Below are positions 21,552-31,935 of a stretch of DNA of 64,000 nucleotides, piece after piece. This stretch comes from Companilactobacillus baiquanensis (lineage in GTDB: Bacteria > Bacillota > Bacilli > Lactobacillales > Lactobacillaceae). Numbering within the stretch: position 1 is the stretch's first letter; every line of letters starts with the position of its first letter. The notes under the pieces were generated by a model that had not been told where the DNA came from, did not search any database, and was given only the letters and a program-made list of their open reading frames with translations. The translations under genes were made by a program, and so were the position numbers. Location of the stretch: positions 272,170 through 336,169 of the forward strand of contig NZ_RHOQ01000003.1 in NCBI RefSeq assembly GCF_003946605.1, written 5' to 3'.

Positions 21552-21594
21552 GTGTCCAAAATATGCTATTTTCTTATTGAAAAGGAGGAGTGAC

Positions 21595-22398
21595 ATGACT
21601 AAACGGCAACTGAAATTTCACGACCATGAATTTGAGATTGATACTTATTGGTTAGATTCTTTAGATGATCAGCCTAAACCACTTGCCATTGTTTTTCCCG
21701 GTGGTGCATACAAATTTATTGCTGGAAGAGAGGCACAGCCAATTGCTTTAAAGTTTGCTTCAGAAGGGATCCATGCGATTGTGTTTGATTATCCTTTAAT
21801 ATCTGAGAAACAGGCAATCTATCCTTTGGTTTTACAGGAGATAGCAACTTTATTAAATTGGGTAGGTGAACAAAGTAAAGTACATAATATTGATTTAAAC
21901 AAAATTTTATTGGTTGGATTTTCGGCGGGTGCCCATGTAGTTGCTAATTACAATACGTTGATGACTAATGAAGAAACGAAAAAAGAGATTTTTAAAGATG
22001 ATATAAAAGTTCAGCCTGCAGCAAATATAATTGGTTATCCGGTTATCGATCTTACTTTAGGATGGCCAAAAGAAGATTGGGCAATGAAAATTAGCGCAGA
22101 TATTTTATACTGGCAGGCTCAAGAACATTTAAATAATAATTCTAAACCAACTTTTATTTGGCAAACTGTCACTGATCAAACAGTCCCAGTTATGAATTCG
22201 TTAGTCTATGCTCAGAAGATGGAACTGCTGCATATTCCTTATGAACTTCATTTGTTTGCATCCGGTGGTCATGGCTCTTCACTGGCAACTTATGTAACAC
22301 AAGATGGTAATGAGGATAATGTAAATTTTGCTAACGCTAAGTGGTGGGAGCTGTGTATGAATTGGTTGAAAGTCAGAGATATTTTACCAAAAGAGTAA
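21595..22398 (+). CDS. Alpha/beta hydrolase, esterase-like (BD-FAE/acetyl esterase type)
   Basis: 267 residues from the ATG at 21595, chosen for its SD (AAGGAGGAG); a longer in-frame reading into the rpoC terminator has none. The oxyanion segment FPGGAYKF (34-41) corresponds to the HGGG motif of carboxylesterases. The nucleophile elbow GFSAGA puts Ser110 at the active site, and His226 in SGGHGSS is a likely triad member. Such enzymes remove acetyl or other acyl groups from sugars and small esters; the substrate here is unknown. No signal peptide is seen. The 3' end overlaps the convergent prepilin peptidase gene by 15 bases. Confidence 0.8.
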   Translation: MTKRQLKFHDHEFEIDTYWLDSLDDQPKPLAIVFPGGAYKFIAGREAQPIALKFASEGIHAIVFDYPLISEKQAIYPLVLQEIATLLNWVGEQSKVHNIDLNKILLVGFSAGAHVVANYNTLMTNEETKKEIFKDDIKVQPAANIIGYPVIDLTLGWPKEDWAMKISADILYWQAQEHLNNNSKPTFIWQTVTDQTVPVMNSLVYAQKMELLHIPYELHLFASGGHGSSLATYVTQDGNEDNVNFANAKWWELCMNWLKVRDILPKE

Positions 22399-23043
22399 AC
22401 ATAGATATGCAGCCGCACTAATGTATGGAATAAATCTGAATTTTATTTTCTTTGTTAATGTGAAATGAATTATACAGGCTAGGCAGGCAATTAAAATTAT
22501 TTTCAAGATCATATCTAATCCTAAAAGGAATGCAAGAATCGTTAAAACTTCGATATCTCCTGAGCCGATACCTTTATTCAAATGATTTAATAGAGTTAAT
22601 AGTGTATAAATGATTAAAGCTGGGATAAAATGTAAGTGCTGATTGTTGATAATTATGATTGGGACAAACAGTAGGTAGTGTGTTAAATAAACATAACCAA
22701 AGAGATGATCACTAATCGCCAAAAGGGTTAGGACAGTAAAAATCGGGATAATGATTATTAAATTTTTATGTGTTAATGCTGCTACCAGCAAGAAGGTTCC
22801 ACCTGCAAATTCTGTTAGTGGGTATAACCGATCAATTGGAACGGTACAATATTTGCATCTACCTTTAGTAATTAAATAACTCCAAACAGGGATCAGCTCT
22901 AACCAGGTCAATGTTCTTTGACAATTGTCGCATTTTGAACGTCTAGTTGGTTTTATATGAGGATATTCGTGAGCAATTACTGTTAAAAATGACACTAGAC
23001 TTGTGCCTAAAGTAAAAATTATTAGATTAAAAGCATAATTCAT
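22384..23043 (-). CDS. comC: Type IV prepilin peptidase / methyltransferase (ComC/PilD family)
   Basis: 219 residues with about seven membrane segments. The N-terminal cytoplasmic loop has two CxxC pairs (C38/C41 and C63/C66) as in bifunctional PilD. The aspartic protease residues are Asp112 in ISDHLFG and Asp163 in GSGDIE. In Gram-positives this enzyme cuts the leader from ComG pseudopilins needed for DNA uptake. SD GAGGTG lies on the minus strand. It sits alone between rpoC and rpsL, facing the hydrolase gene. Competence itself cannot be inferred from this gene alone. Confidence 0.9.
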   Translation of the reverse strand: MNYAFNLIIFTLGTSLVSFLTVIAHEYPHIKPTRRSKCDNCQRTLTWLELIPVWSYLITKGRCKYCTVPIDRLYPLTEFAGGTFLLVAALTHKNLIIIIPIFTVLTLLAISDHLFGYVYLTHYLLFVPIIIINNQHLHFIPALIIYTLLTLLNHLNKGIGSGDIEVLTILAFLLGLDMILKIILIACLACIIHFTLTKKIKFRFIPYISAAAYLCLLFW

Positions 23044-23089
23044 CTTTTATCACCTCAAAAGAAATTACGTAAATCATCGATAAGTTGCA

Positions 23090-23118
23090 TTGACATAGTG
23101 ATTTTTAGATGATATTCT
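23090..23118 (+). promoter_or_regulatory. Promoter of the str operon (rpsL-rpsG-fusA)
   Basis: TTGACA (23090-23095), 17 bases, TATTCT (23113-23118). It gives a leader of about 135 bases. Confidence 0.8.
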
Positions 23119-23176
23119 AGTAGACGTGCTTTTATTGGCAGCAAGGTAAATTGTTATATGAATATAAGCTCATAAT

Positions 23177-23236
23177 GTACACCACTAACGTGGTTTATTA
23201 TTTTTCCAAAATTGTGAACCACCTGGATGTGTGTAC
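23177..23236 (+). ncRNA. Structured leader upstream of rpsL
   Basis: GTACAC (23177-23182) pairs with GTGTAC (23231-23236), and inside it GTGGTTT (23190-23196) pairs with GAACCAC (23216-23222). An alternative small hairpin, CCAC (23182-23185) with GTGG (23190-23193), excludes the inner stem. The element ends about 11 bases before the SD of rpsL. It may serve autoregulation of the operon; no known family was recognised. Confidence 0.5.
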
Positions 23237-23261
23237 TTAAATTTTTAGGAGGAAACTTTTA

Positions 23262-23675
23262 ATGCCTACAATTAATCAATTAGTTCGTAAAGGCCGCAAG
23301 TCAGTCAGTTCGAAGTCAAATTCACCTGCCTTAAACTTCGGTTACAACAGTATGAAGAAAGTTGCTACAAAGAACCCAGCTCCACAAAAACGTGGTGTTG
23401 CAACTCGTGTCGGAACAATGACACCTAAAAAGCCTAACTCAGCTTTACGTAAGTATGCCCGTGTTAGACTTTCAAACCTTATTGAAGTTACAGCATACAT
23501 CCCAGGTGTTGGACATAACTTACAAGAGCATAGTGTTGTTCTTGTTCGTGGTGGCCGTGTTAAGGATTTACCTGGTGTTCGTTATCACGTTGTTCGTGGT
23601 GCTTTAGATACTGCCGGTGTTGATGGACGTATGCAAAGTCGTTCAAAATATGGTGCAAAGAAGCCCAAGAAATAA
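23262..23675 (+). CDS. rpsL: 30S ribosomal protein S12
   Basis: 137 residues. The conserved [19 protein letters not shown] ([10 protein letters not shown] loop, target of streptomycin-resistance changes) and the second loop [13 protein letters not shown] are intact. S12 monitors decoding in the A site. SD AGGAGG. First gene of the str operon. Confidence 0.98.
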   Translation: MPTINQLVRKGRKSVSSKSNSPALNFGYNSMKKVATKNPAPQKRGVATRVGTMTPKKPNSALRKYARVRLSNLIEVTAYIPGVGHNLQEHSVVLVRGGRVKDLPGVRYHVVRGALDTAGVDGRMQSRSKYGAKKPKK

Positions 23676-23717
23676 TAACAATTAAGAAATAATAACGTAA
23701 TAACGGAGGAATTTAAT

Positions 23718-24185
23718 ATGCGTAAAGGTAGAGCTCCAAAACGCGATGTTTTGCCAGATCCAATGTATAACTCAAAATTAGTAACTCGTTTAATTAATCA
23801 CTTGATGTACGATGGTAAGAGAGGTACAGCCTCATCAATCCTATATCGTTCATTTGATATTATCAAAGATAAAACTGGTAACGAACCATTGGACGTGTTT
23901 GAAGAAGCAATGAACAATGTTATGCCAGTTCTTGAAGTTAAGGCTCGCCGTATCGGTGGTTCTAACTATCAAATCCCTATCGAAGTACGTCCAGACCGTC
24001 GTACAACACTAGGACTACGCTGGATCGTTAGCTATGCTCGTTTACGTGGTGAACACACAATGGACGAACGTCTAGCAAACGAAATTATGGATGCAGCTAA
24101 TAATACAGGTGCAGCTGTTAAGAAACGTGAAGATACACATAAGATGGCCGATGCTAACCGTGCATTTGCTCATTATCGTTGGTAG
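23718..24185 (+). CDS. rpsG: 30S ribosomal protein S7
   Basis: 155 residues, starting [15 protein letters not shown], with [11 protein letters not shown] and [16 protein letters not shown] as in all S7 proteins. It nucleates folding of the 16S 3' domain. It lies 42 bases after rpsL; SD GGAGG. Confidence 0.98.
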   Translation: MRKGRAPKRDVLPDPMYNSKLVTRLINHLMYDGKRGTASSILYRSFDIIKDKTGNEPLDVFEEAMNNVMPVLEVKARRIGGSNYQIPIEVRPDRRTTLGLRWIVSYARLRGEHTMDERLANEIMDAANNTGAAVKKREDTHKMADANRAFAHYRW

Positions 24186-24219
24186 AATCTAGTATATTTG
24201 AGAGGAGAAACAATTTTTA

Positions 24220-26319
24220 ATGGCTAATAAACGTGAATTTCCATTAGAAGATACTCGTAATATTGGTATCATGGCTCATATTGATGCCGGTAAAACAACA
24301 ACTACAGAACGTATTTTGTATTATACTGGTAAAATCCATAAAATTGGTGAAACACATGATGGTGCTTCACAAATGGACTGGATGGCACAAGAACAAGAAC
24401 GTGGTATTACTATTACATCAGCTGCTACAACTGCTGAATGGAAGGGTAACCGTATCAATATTATTGATACCCCAGGACACGTTGACTTCACAATGGAAGT
24501 TGAACGTTCATTACGTGTTCTAGACGGTTCTATTACTGTTCTTGATGCTCAATCAGGTGTTGAACCACAAACTGAAAATGTTTGGCGTCAAGCTACAACA
24601 TATGGTGTTCCAAGAATCGTTTTCGTTAACAAGATGGATAAAATCGGTGCTAACTTTGACTATTCTGTTTCAACACTTCATGACAGACTAAATGCTAATG
24701 CACATGCTGTTCAAATGCCTATCGGTGCCGAAGACAATTTCGAAGGTGTTATCGACTTGATCGAAATGAAAGCCGATCTCTACGACGAAGATGAATTAGG
24801 TACAAAGTGGGATACTGTTGATGTTCCTGATGAATATGTTGAAGAAGCAACAAAGAAGCGTACAGAGTTAGTTGAATCTGTTGCCGAAGTTGATGACGAC
24901 ATCATGGAAAAATATCTTGATGGTACAGAAATCACAAATGATGAATTACGTGCAGCAATCAGAAAAGCTACTATTAATTTGAAGTTCTTCCCAGTTCTTG
25001 CAGGTTCTGCTTTCAAGAATAAGGGTGTTCAAATGTTGATGGATGCTGTTGTTGATTACTTGCCTTCACCATTGGATGTACGTCCATATAATGCTACAGA
25101 TCCTAAAGATGATAGCCAAGTAGAACTTATGGCTGATGATAAGAAACCATTTGCCGGATTAGCATTTAAGATTGCTACTGACCCATTCGTTGGTCGTCTA
25201 ACATACATTCGTGTATATAGAGGAACATTGGAATCTGGTTCATATGTATTGAATGCATCTAAAGATAAGCGTGAACGTGTTGGTCGTTTGCTACAAATGC
25301 ATTCTAACCACCGTAAGGAAATCCCAGAAGTATTCTCAGGTGATATCGCTGCTGTTATCGGTTTGAAGAATACTACTACTGGTGATTCATTAACTGATCC
25401 TGATGATCCATTGATCCTTGAATCATTGGATATTCCAGATCCAGTTATCCAAGTTTCTATCGAACCTGATTCAAAGGAAGATAGAGATAAGATGGATATC
25501 GCTATCCAAAAACTATCTGAAGAAGATCCTACTTTCCAAGCTGAAACAAATCCTGAAACTGGTGAAACACTTATCTCTGGTATGGGTGAGCTTCATTTGG
25601 ATATCATGGTTGACCGTATGAAACGTGAGTTCAAGGTTGCATGTAAAGTTGGTGAGCCACAAGTTGCTTACCGTGAAACATTTACACAACAAACAAGTGC
25701 TCAAGGTAAATTCGTTCGTCAATCAGGTGGTAAAGGTCAATATGGTGACGTATGGATCGAATTTACACCTAATGAAGAAGGAAAAGGCTTCGAGTTTGAA
25801 GATGCTATTGTCGGTGGTGTTGTTCCTCGTGAATACATCCCTTCAGTTGAACAAGGTTTGAAGGAATCAATGGAAAATGGTGTTCTTGCCGGATATCCAT
25901 TGATCGATGTTAAGGCTAAGTTATATGATGGTTCATATCACGAAGTCGATTCATCAGAAGCTGCCTTTAAGATTGCCGCTTCAATTGCCCTACGTAATGC
26001 TGCTAAGTCAGCTGGTGCCGTAATTCTTGAACCTATCATGAAGGTTGAAGTTGTTACACCAGAAGAATATCTTGGTGATGTTATGGGACAAATTACTGCT
26101 CGTCGTGGACGTGTTGAAGGTATGGAAGCTCGTGGTAACGCTCAACTCGTTAACTCATTCGTTCCACTTTCAGAAATGTTCGGATATGCAACAACACTTC
26201 GTTCAGCTACACAAGGCCGTGGTACTTTCACAATGGTATTTGACCATTACGAAAAAGTTCCTAAGTCAATTCAAGCTGACATTATTAAAAAGAACGGTGG
26301 AAACACTGAAGAAAATTAA
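24220..26319 (+). CDS. fusA: Elongation factor G
   Basis: 699 residues. G1 AHIDAGKT (19-26), the DTPGH motif and NKMDK are present, followed by the EF-G specific domains II-V. It catalyses GTP-driven translocation. Third gene of the str operon. tuf does not follow, unlike in many other bacteria; a terminator does. Confidence 0.98.
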   Translation: MANKREFPLEDTRNIGIMAHIDAGKTTTTERILYYTGKIHKIGETHDGASQMDWMAQEQERGITITSAATTAEWKGNRINIIDTPGHVDFTMEVERSLRVLDGSITVLDAQSGVEPQTENVWRQATTYGVPRIVFVNKMDKIGANFDYSVSTLHDRLNANAHAVQMPIGAEDNFEGVIDLIEMKADLYDEDELGTKWDTVDVPDEYVEEATKKRTELVESVAEVDDDIMEKYLDGTEITNDELRAAIRKATINLKFFPVLAGSAFKNKGVQMLMDAVVDYLPSPLDVRPYNATDPKDDSQVELMADDKKPFAGLAFKIATDPFVGRLTYIRVYRGTLESGSYVLNASKDKRERVGRLLQMHSNHRKEIPEVFSGDIAAVIGLKNTTTGDSLTDPDDPLILESLDIPDPVIQVSIEPDSKEDRDKMDIAIQKLSEEDPTFQAETNPETGETLISGMGELHLDIMVDRMKREFKVACKVGEPQVAYRETFTQQTSAQGKFVRQSGGKGQYGDVWIEFTPNEEGKGFEFEDAIVGGVVPREYIPSVEQGLKESMENGVLAGYPLIDVKAKLYDGSYHEVDSSEAAFKIAASIALRNAAKSAGAVILEPIMKVEVVTPEEYLGDVMGQITARRGRVEGMEARGNAQLVNSFVPLSEMFGYATTLRSATQGRGTFTMVFDHYEKVPKSIQADIIKKNGGNTEEN

Positions 26320-26320
26320 T

Positions 26321-26355
26321 AAAAAAAACAACCTGAGAAATCAGGTTGTTTTTTT
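26321..26355 (+). terminator. Intrinsic terminator of the str operon
   Basis: AAAACAACCTGA / TCAGGTTGTTTT with loop GAAA, followed by T to 26355. The A-rich 5' side means it may also work for the convergent minus-strand gene. Confidence 0.9.
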
Positions 26356-26359
26356 GTCT

Positions 26360-27514
26360 CTAAAAATAGAAGTTAAATTTTCTTCTTCTATCAACAAGGT
26401 TTAATAAAATAAAGCCGATCACCATAAAAATAAGAGCTTCGATAGCGGTAAAAATAAAATCATCCGTAGTTACTTTTCCGGTCATAATTTGGGTATTAGA
26501 AGCAGCAAATACCAAAATATCCATCAGTGCGTGAATAATTACAGGTATAAAGAAACAATCGGTATATAAATAAATACTAGCCAGAAAGATCCCTAAAGAG
26601 ATTGCAAAGATAACTTGAATGATCGTATTGTTTAAATTTTGACCAGCAGTTGTATTAGATAAATGAATCAGTCCAAACATTAAACTACTCAATATAACTG
26701 CATAATATAATTTAAATCGATTATTTTTGAAAATAGACAAAAGAATGGTAATAAATACAAACCGGAAAACTAACTCTTCGGCAATACCAGCTTCAAGACC
26801 ACTTAAAAAGTTAGTAATCGTTAAGTTCATTTTAAAATCATATGAAGTAAAAAGATTTAAGATGTTTTCCCCAGAACCAAAAGCGTTCCAAATTACAAAC
26901 CAAATGCTGAATAGACAAACAGCAATTAATACTTTAAAGTTCATTTGTCTTGAAAAGTGTATTTTAGGAAATCCATAATTCCATTCCAACATGGCGACTA
27001 AAATTATTGCCGTGAAGGTCAGCGCTCCTAGAAAAGACGAATCAGATAAGATCCGTATTATATGATTGTTTGCAACATAAGTATCCATCACCATAATATC
27101 CAATGAACTTAGACCGTTAAAAATAAATAAGAAGACACTAACGATCAATTGCATTATCCGAGTTTTAATAGCACCGATCAAGATCACAGTGTAGGGGATA
27201 TACATTATTACCCCATAAAGAATTATGATGTAAATTAACCATGAGTTCCAATTGTAAATAGTTGCTTGAATTAGTAGTGAGATACTGAAAGGAATAAGGA
27301 TTGCTTGAATTATTATCTGGAAAAAGCGATTGATTTTTATCAGTTTCTTCCTATTAAAATGATCATAGATGATTAATCCTAATAAATTCAGTACAACTAG
27401 AAAGAAATATCCAAATTTTCTCTGTTGTATGCCAAAACCTAAAGTAATAAAGGCATTAAGACAGATTTGAACTATGAAGACAAATTTTGAAATTGCTTTT
27501 ATTTGATAGGACAT
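26360..27514 (-). CDS. CPBP-family intramembrane metalloprotease (CAAX/Abi type)
   Basis: 384 residues with many hydrophobic segments. The C-terminal half carries the family motifs: E246-E247-x3-R251 (AEELVFR), His284 (FGLIHLS) and His328-x3-D332 (IIHALMDI), which form the membrane metal site. The N-terminal 180 residues are extra membrane segments without a recognised domain. In lactobacilli such proteins often sit with bacteriocin immunity or envelope genes; here it stands alone between the str and S10 operons. SD AGGAGG lies on the minus strand. Role unknown. Confidence 0.85.
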   Translation of the reverse strand: MSYQIKAISKFVFIVQICLNAFITLGFGIQQRKFGYFFLVVLNLLGLIIYDHFNRKKLIKINRFFQIIIQAILIPFSISLLIQATIYNWNSWLIYIIILYGVIMYIPYTVILIGAIKTRIMQLIVSVFLFIFNGLSSLDIMVMDTYVANNHIIRILSDSSFLGALTFTAIILVAMLEWNYGFPKIHFSRQMNFKVLIAVCLFSIWFVIWNAFGSGENILNLFTSYDFKMNLTITNFLSGLEAGIAEELVFRFVFITILLSIFKNNRFKLYYAVILSSLMFGLIHLSNTTAGQNLNNTIIQVIFAISLGIFLASIYLYTDCFFIPVIIHALMDILVFAASNTQIMTGKVTTDDFIFTAIEALIFMVIGFILLNLVDRRRKFNFYF

Positions 27515-27604
27515 TAAAACCTCCTTTTATTTCTTGATTTAATTATCGCATATTTCATTTAAAAGATATCTTAACAAAATTTTGATTTAATATTCTTATT
27601 TACC

Positions 27605-27633
27605 TTGAAAATGACAAAATAATCGTGTATTAT
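27605..27633 (+). promoter_or_regulatory. Promoter of the S10-spc-alpha operon
   Basis: TTGAAA (27605-27610), 17 bases, TATTAT (27628-27633). The leader to rpsJ is about 160 bases. Confidence 0.7.
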
Positions 27634-27639
27634 TATAAA

Positions 27640-27795
27640 AGTGCTTATTTCCAGAAGAAGTACGCGCCTAGTGGTATTTAAATAAATATCGACGGCTTAG
27701 AAGTGAGAGGTTGCGACACACCCGGCCGCTTTGCCACGGCAGGGCTGGCGGATATTTTCACGGAGCCGGTCATCTTGAAAGAGACAAAAAGGAGG
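27640..27795 (+). ncRNA. Structured GC-rich rpsJ leader
   Basis: The leader of the S10 operon contains a GC-rich core (about 27704-27770), unlike the AT-rich flanks. CCGGC (27722-27726) can pair with GCCGG (27765-27769). Inside, GCCG (27725-27728) with CGGC (27737-27740) and GCCA (27733-27736) with TGGC (27746-27749) are alternatives. The SD AGGAGGT follows. A leader at this place is expected to control ribosomal protein synthesis, but the ligand is not shown by sequence. Confidence 0.55.
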
Positions 27796-27802
27796 TAACC
27801 CC

Positions 27803-28111
27803 ATGGCAAGTCAAAAAATTCGCATTCGTTTGAAGGCTTATGAACATCGTATTCTAGATCAATCAGCTGACAAAATTGTGGAAACTGCAAAAAGAACTGG
27901 AGCAACAATTTCAGGTCCAATTCCATTGCCAACAGAACGTTCACTATATACAGTGTTGAGTTCACCACATAAGCATAAGGATTCTAGAGAGCAATTCGAA
28001 ATGCGTACACATAAGAGACTTATTGACATTGTTAACCCATCACCAAAGACGGTTGATTCACTTATGAAGTTGGATCTTCCATCTGGTGTGGATATTGAAA
28101 TCAAATTATAA
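27803..28111 (+). CDS. rpsJ: 30S ribosomal protein S10
   Basis: 102 residues; [18 protein letters not shown] and [15 protein letters not shown] are diagnostic. It takes part in 30S assembly and, as NusE, in antitermination. First gene of the long operon, with a strong SD (AGGAGG). Confidence 0.98.
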   Translation: MASQKIRIRLKAYEHRILDQSADKIVETAKRTGATISGPIPLPTERSLYTVLSSPHKHKDSREQFEMRTHKRLIDIVNPSPKTVDSLMKLDLPSGVDIEIKL

Positions 28112-28142
28112 TTATTTAAAATAAATTATTGGAGGTGCAAAC

Positions 28143-28778
28143 ATGGCCAGAAAAGGAATTCTTGGTAAAAAAGTCGGAATGACTCAAATTTTCACTGATA
28201 ACGGCGAACTTGTTCCAGTTACAGTTATTGAAGCTGAACCAAACGTTGTTATGCAAGTTAAAACAGTGGAAACTGATGGTTATGAGGCTGTTCAATTAGG
28301 TTTGGAAGATCGTCGTGAAGTATTGACAAACAAACCTGCCAAAGGTCATGCAGAAAAGGCAAACACAACTCCTAAACATTACATTCGCGAATTCCGCGAT
28401 GTTGAAATGGGAGATTATGAATTAGGTGGAGAAGTTAAGGCTGACACATTTAATTCAGGTGATATTGTCGACGTTACAGGTATTTCAAAAGGACACGGTT
28501 TCCAAGGTAACATTAAGAGATTTGGACAAGCTCGTGGACCAGAAACTCACGGTTCAAGATATCACCGTGTTCCCGGTTCAATGGGTGCCATCATTAACCG
28601 TGTTTTCAAAGGTAAGATGTTGCCAGGACGCATGGGTAATAACCGTGTTACAACACAAAATCTTGCAATTGTAAAAGTTGATGCTGAACGTAATGCAATT
28701 ATGATCAAGGGTAATGTACCCGGAGCAAACAACTCATTAGTTAAAATTCAAACAGCTGTTAAAGCTAATCAAAAATAG
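28143..28778 (+). CDS. rplC: 50S ribosomal protein L3
   Basis: 211 residues; starts [17 protein letters not shown], with the central [21 protein letters not shown] extension (in part) that reaches the peptidyl transferase centre. SD GGAGGT; 31 bases after rpsJ. Confidence 0.98.
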   Translation: MARKGILGKKVGMTQIFTDNGELVPVTVIEAEPNVVMQVKTVETDGYEAVQLGLEDRREVLTNKPAKGHAEKANTTPKHYIREFRDVEMGDYELGGEVKADTFNSGDIVDVTGISKGHGFQGNIKRFGQARGPETHGSRYHRVPGSMGAIINRVFKGKMLPGRMGNNRVTTQNLAIVKVDAERNAIMIKGNVPGANNSLVKIQTAVKANQK

Positions 28779-28795
28779 GAAGGAGGAAATGAGTT

Positions 28796-29419
28796 ATGAC
28801 AAAAATCACAGCTTATAAAGATAGCGGTGCTGAGAACGGTACTGTAGAAGCAAATGATTCAATCTTTGGTATCGAACCAAACAACAACGTAATTACAGAT
28901 GCAGTTATTATGCAACGTGCCTCATTGAGACAAGGTACACATGATGTTAAAAACCGCTCTGAAGTTCGTGGTGGTGGTAAGAAGCCATGGCGCCAAAAGG
29001 GAACTGGACGTGCTCGTCAAGGTTCTATCAGATCCCCTCAATGGGTAGGTGGTGGTGTCGTATTCGGCCCTACACCAAGATCTTATTCATATCGTCTTCC
29101 TAGAAAAGTTAGCCGTTTGGCATTGAAGTCTGTACTTTCACAAAAGGCTGCTGACGGTAACCTTATCGTTATTGACTCAATTTCATACGACAAACCAAGT
29201 ACAAAGAACTTTGCACAATTGCTTAATAAAGTAGGTGCTGATAACAAGGCTCTTGTAGTTGTTGAAGATGGTAATGACAACGTTGCCCTATCAGCAAGAA
29301 ACATTGACAAAGTAACTGTTGTCGCACCAGAAGGTGTAAATGTACTTGACGTTGTTAACGCCAATAAGTTAATTGTTACAAAAGCAGCACTTTCTAAGAT
29401 TGAGGAGGTGCTTGGATAA
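28796..29419 (+). CDS. rplD: 50S ribosomal protein L4
   Basis: 207 residues; the exit-tunnel loop segment [19 protein letters not shown] is intact. Its stop overlaps the rplW start (TAATG), so the two are translationally coupled. In some bacteria L4 represses its own operon; no evidence for that here. Confidence 0.98.
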   Translation: MTKITAYKDSGAENGTVEANDSIFGIEPNNNVITDAVIMQRASLRQGTHDVKNRSEVRGGGKKPWRQKGTGRARQGSIRSPQWVGGGVVFGPTPRSYSYRLPRKVSRLALKSVLSQKAADGNLIVIDSISYDKPSTKNFAQLLNKVGADNKALVVVEDGNDNVALSARNIDKVTVVAPEGVNVLDVVNANKLIVTKAALSKIEEVLG

Positions 29420-29706
29420 TGAGCGCAAGAGACGTAATTATTCGCCCAGTTATCACTGAAAGCTCAATGGACGCTATGAGCGACAAGAAATACACATTTG
29501 ATGTTGCTCTTGACGCAAACAAAGTTCTTGTAAGACAAGCCATTGAAGAAATTTTCGGTGTTAAAGTTAAACAAGTAAATATCATGAATGTTTCAGGTAA
29601 GAAGAAGCGCCAAGGTCGTTATGTTGGTCTAACAGCAAAACGTCGTAAGGCTATCGTTACTCTTACAGATGATTCAGATGAAATTAAGATTTTTGATGAA
29701 GAATAA
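29419..29706 (+). CDS. rplW: 50S ribosomal protein L23
   Basis: 95 residues; [14 protein letters not shown] and the K-rich loop [12 protein letters not shown] are typical. L23 lies at the tunnel exit and docks trigger factor and SRP. One-base overlap with rplD; SD GAGGAGGTG lies inside the rplD 3' end. Confidence 0.97.
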   Translation: MSARDVIIRPVITESSMDAMSDKKYTFDVALDANKVLVRQAIEEIFGVKVKQVNIMNVSGKKKRQGRYVGLTAKRRKAIVTLTDDSDEIKIFDEE

Positions 29707-29722
29707 ATAAGGAGGTCAAATA

Positions 29723-30556
29723 ATGGCGATTATCAAGTATAAACCAACCACAAACGGTCGTCGTAATATGACTGGTTCTGACTTTTCAGAGATCACTAAG
29801 ACAACTCCAGAAAAGACACTTTTAGAATCACAAAGCCATACAGCTGGTCGTAATTCATACGGTCATATTACAGTTCGTCATCGTGGCGGTGGTCACAAAC
29901 AAAAGTACCGTGTTATTGATTTCAAACGATTAAAAGACGGTGTTAAAGCTACAGTTAAGTCAATTGAATATGATCCTAACCGTACAGCTAATATTGCATT
30001 ACTACACTACTCAGATGGTGTTAAGTCATATATCTTAGCTCCTAAGGGTCTAGAAGTTGGACAAATTGTTGAATCTGGTGTTGATGCAGATATCAAACCA
30101 GGTAATGCACTTCCACTTTCAAATATTCCAGTTGGTACAATTCTTCATAACGTTGAATTAAAACCTGGTAAGGGTGGCCAATTAGGTCGTTCTGCTGGTA
30201 CATCAATTCAATTGCTTGGTAGAGATGGTAAGTATTCATTACTCCGTTTACCTTCAGGTGAAGTTCGTATGATTCTTTCAACATGCCGTGCAACAGTTGG
30301 TGCTATTGGAAATGAACAACACGAATTGATCAAGATTGGTAAAGCTGGTCGTAAACGTTGGCAAGGATTCAGACCTACAGTTCGTGGTTCAGTTATGAAC
30401 CCTAACGATCACCCACACGGTGGTGGTGAAGGTAAAGCTCCTATCGGTCATCCATCACCAATGTCACCATGGGGTAAGAAGACCTTGGGTAAGAAGACTC
30501 GTTCATCACATGCCAAATCTGAAAAGCTTATCGTTCGTCATAGAAAAGGTAAGTAA
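29723..30556 (+). CDS. rplB: 50S ribosomal protein L2
   Basis: 277 residues. The C-terminal [19 protein letters not shown] (one His is needed for peptidyl transfer) is intact, as is [26 protein letters not shown]. Confidence 0.98.
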   Translation: MAIIKYKPTTNGRRNMTGSDFSEITKTTPEKTLLESQSHTAGRNSYGHITVRHRGGGHKQKYRVIDFKRLKDGVKATVKSIEYDPNRTANIALLHYSDGVKSYILAPKGLEVGQIVESGVDADIKPGNALPLSNIPVGTILHNVELKPGKGGQLGRSAGTSIQLLGRDGKYSLLRLPSGEVRMILSTCRATVGAIGNEQHELIKIGKAGRKRWQGFRPTVRGSVMNPNDHPHGGGEGKAPIGHPSPMSPWGKKTLGKKTRSSHAKSEKLIVRHRKGK

Positions 30557-30590
30557 TTATTTCATTAGAATAATATAAGGAGGACATAAG

Positions 30591-30869
30591 ATGAGTCGTA
30601 GTTTAAAAAAAGGACCATTCGCTGATGCACATTTGATGAATAAAATCGAAGCACAAGCAGATTCTGACAAGAAGTCAGTTATCAAGACATGGTCAAGACG
30701 TTCAACAATTTTTCCTAATTTTGTAGGATACACAATCGCAGTTCATGATGGGCGTAAGCACGTTCCAGTTTACATCCAAGAAGACATGGTTGGACATAAG
30801 TTAGGCGAGTTCGTACCTACACGTACATTCCATGGTCATGGTACAGACGATAAGAAGACTAAGAAGTAA
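30591..30869 (+). CDS. rpsS: 30S ribosomal protein S19
   Basis: 92 residues; starts [16 protein letters not shown] and has the [17 protein letters not shown] core. It lies in the 30S head with S13. SD AGGAGG, 34 bases after rplB. Confidence 0.98.
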   Translation: MSRSLKKGPFADAHLMNKIEAQADSDKKSVIKTWSRRSTIFPNFVGYTIAVHDGRKHVPVYIQEDMVGHKLGEFVPTRTFHGHGTDDKKTKK

Positions 30870-30889
30870 TAAGAAGGGAGACTTAAAAG

Positions 30890-31243
30890 ATGGCAGAACA
30901 AGAAATTACATCTGCAACAGCCAGAGTAAAAAATGTTCGTATTGCACCTCGCAAAGCTCGCCTTGTTATTGATTTAATAAGAGGCAAGAACGCTGCTGAG
31001 GCACTTGCAATTTTGCAATTCACACCAAGAGCAGGCTCTCCAATTATTGCTAAAGCTCTTAAGTCAGCAATTGCAAACGCAGAACATAACTTTGATTTAG
31101 ATGCCCAAAACCTATTTGTTAGCGAAGCATTCGTTAATGAAGGACCAACTTTGAAGCGTTTCCGCCCAAGAGCTAAGGGTTCAGCATCACCAATCAATAA
31201 AAGAACAAGCAGTATCACAGTTGTAGTAAGTGAAAAAAATTAG
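30890..31243 (+). CDS. rplV: 50S ribosomal protein L22
   Basis: 117 residues; [18 protein letters not shown] and the tunnel loop near [17 protein letters not shown] are present. The loop lines the exit tunnel at the macrolide site. Confidence 0.98.
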   Translation: MAEQEITSATARVKNVRIAPRKARLVIDLIRGKNAAEALAILQFTPRAGSPIIAKALKSAIANAEHNFDLDAQNLFVSEAFVNEGPTLKRFRPRAKGSASPINKRTSSITVVVSEKN

Positions 31244-31260
31244 TATTGGAGGTAATTTGA

Positions 31261-31932
31261 GTGGGTCAAAAGATTAATCCAGTTGGATTCCGTGTCGGCG
31301 TTATTCGCGATTGGGATGCAAAATGGTACGCAGAAAAAGACTTTTCAACATTTTTACATGAAGACCTTAGAATTCGTAAGTATATTGAAGATAAGCTTTC
31401 AAATGCTTCCGTATCAAGAATTGAGATCGAACGTACTGCAAAGAACGTAACCGTTTCAATTCATACCGCAAAACCAGGAATGGTTATCGGTAAGGGTGGT
31501 TCTGAAGTTGAAAAATTACGTAACGAACTAAACAAATTAGTTAACAGAAACATTCATATTAATATTATTGAAATTAAGAAACCTGATTTAGATGCAAAAC
31601 TTGTTGGTGAGAACATTGCTCGTCAACTAGAAGCTCGTATTGCATTTAGACGTGCACAACGTCAAGCTGTTCAACGCTCAAGACGTGCAGGTGCTAAAGG
31701 TATTAAAGTTCAAATTTCTGGTCGTTTAAACGGTGCTGATATGGCTCGTAGAGAATGGCATACAGAAGGAACTGTTCCTCTACACACATTGCGTGCAGAT
31801 ATCGATTATGCTTGGGTAGAAGCTGCTACTACTTATGGTAACTTAGGTGTTAAAACTTGGATTTACCGTGGTGAGATTCTACCAGCTAAGCCAGAACATA
31901 ATGATGCAAAAAACGAAGAGAAAGGAGAATAA
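31261..31932 (+). CDS. rpsC: 30S ribosomal protein S3
   Basis: 223 residues from a GTG start; [20 protein letters not shown], then the KH domain with [12 protein letters not shown]3 helps form the mRNA entry channel. SD GGAGGT. Confidence 0.98.
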   Translation: MGQKINPVGFRVGVIRDWDAKWYAEKDFSTFLHEDLRIRKYIEDKLSNASVSRIEIERTAKNVTVSIHTAKPGMVIGKGGSEVEKLRNELNKLVNRNIHINIIEIKKPDLDAKLVGENIARQLEARIAFRRAQRQAVQRSRRAGAKGIKVQISGRLNGADMARREWHTEGTVPLHTLRADIDYAWVEAATTYGNLGVKTWIYRGEILPAKPEHNDAKNEEKGE

Positions 31933-31935
31933 TCT

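Noticed and set aside
21535..21594. Hydrolase extension into the rpoC terminator
   Set aside because: The first 20 codons lie on the terminator and its T-run; the ATG at 21595 has a perfect SD.
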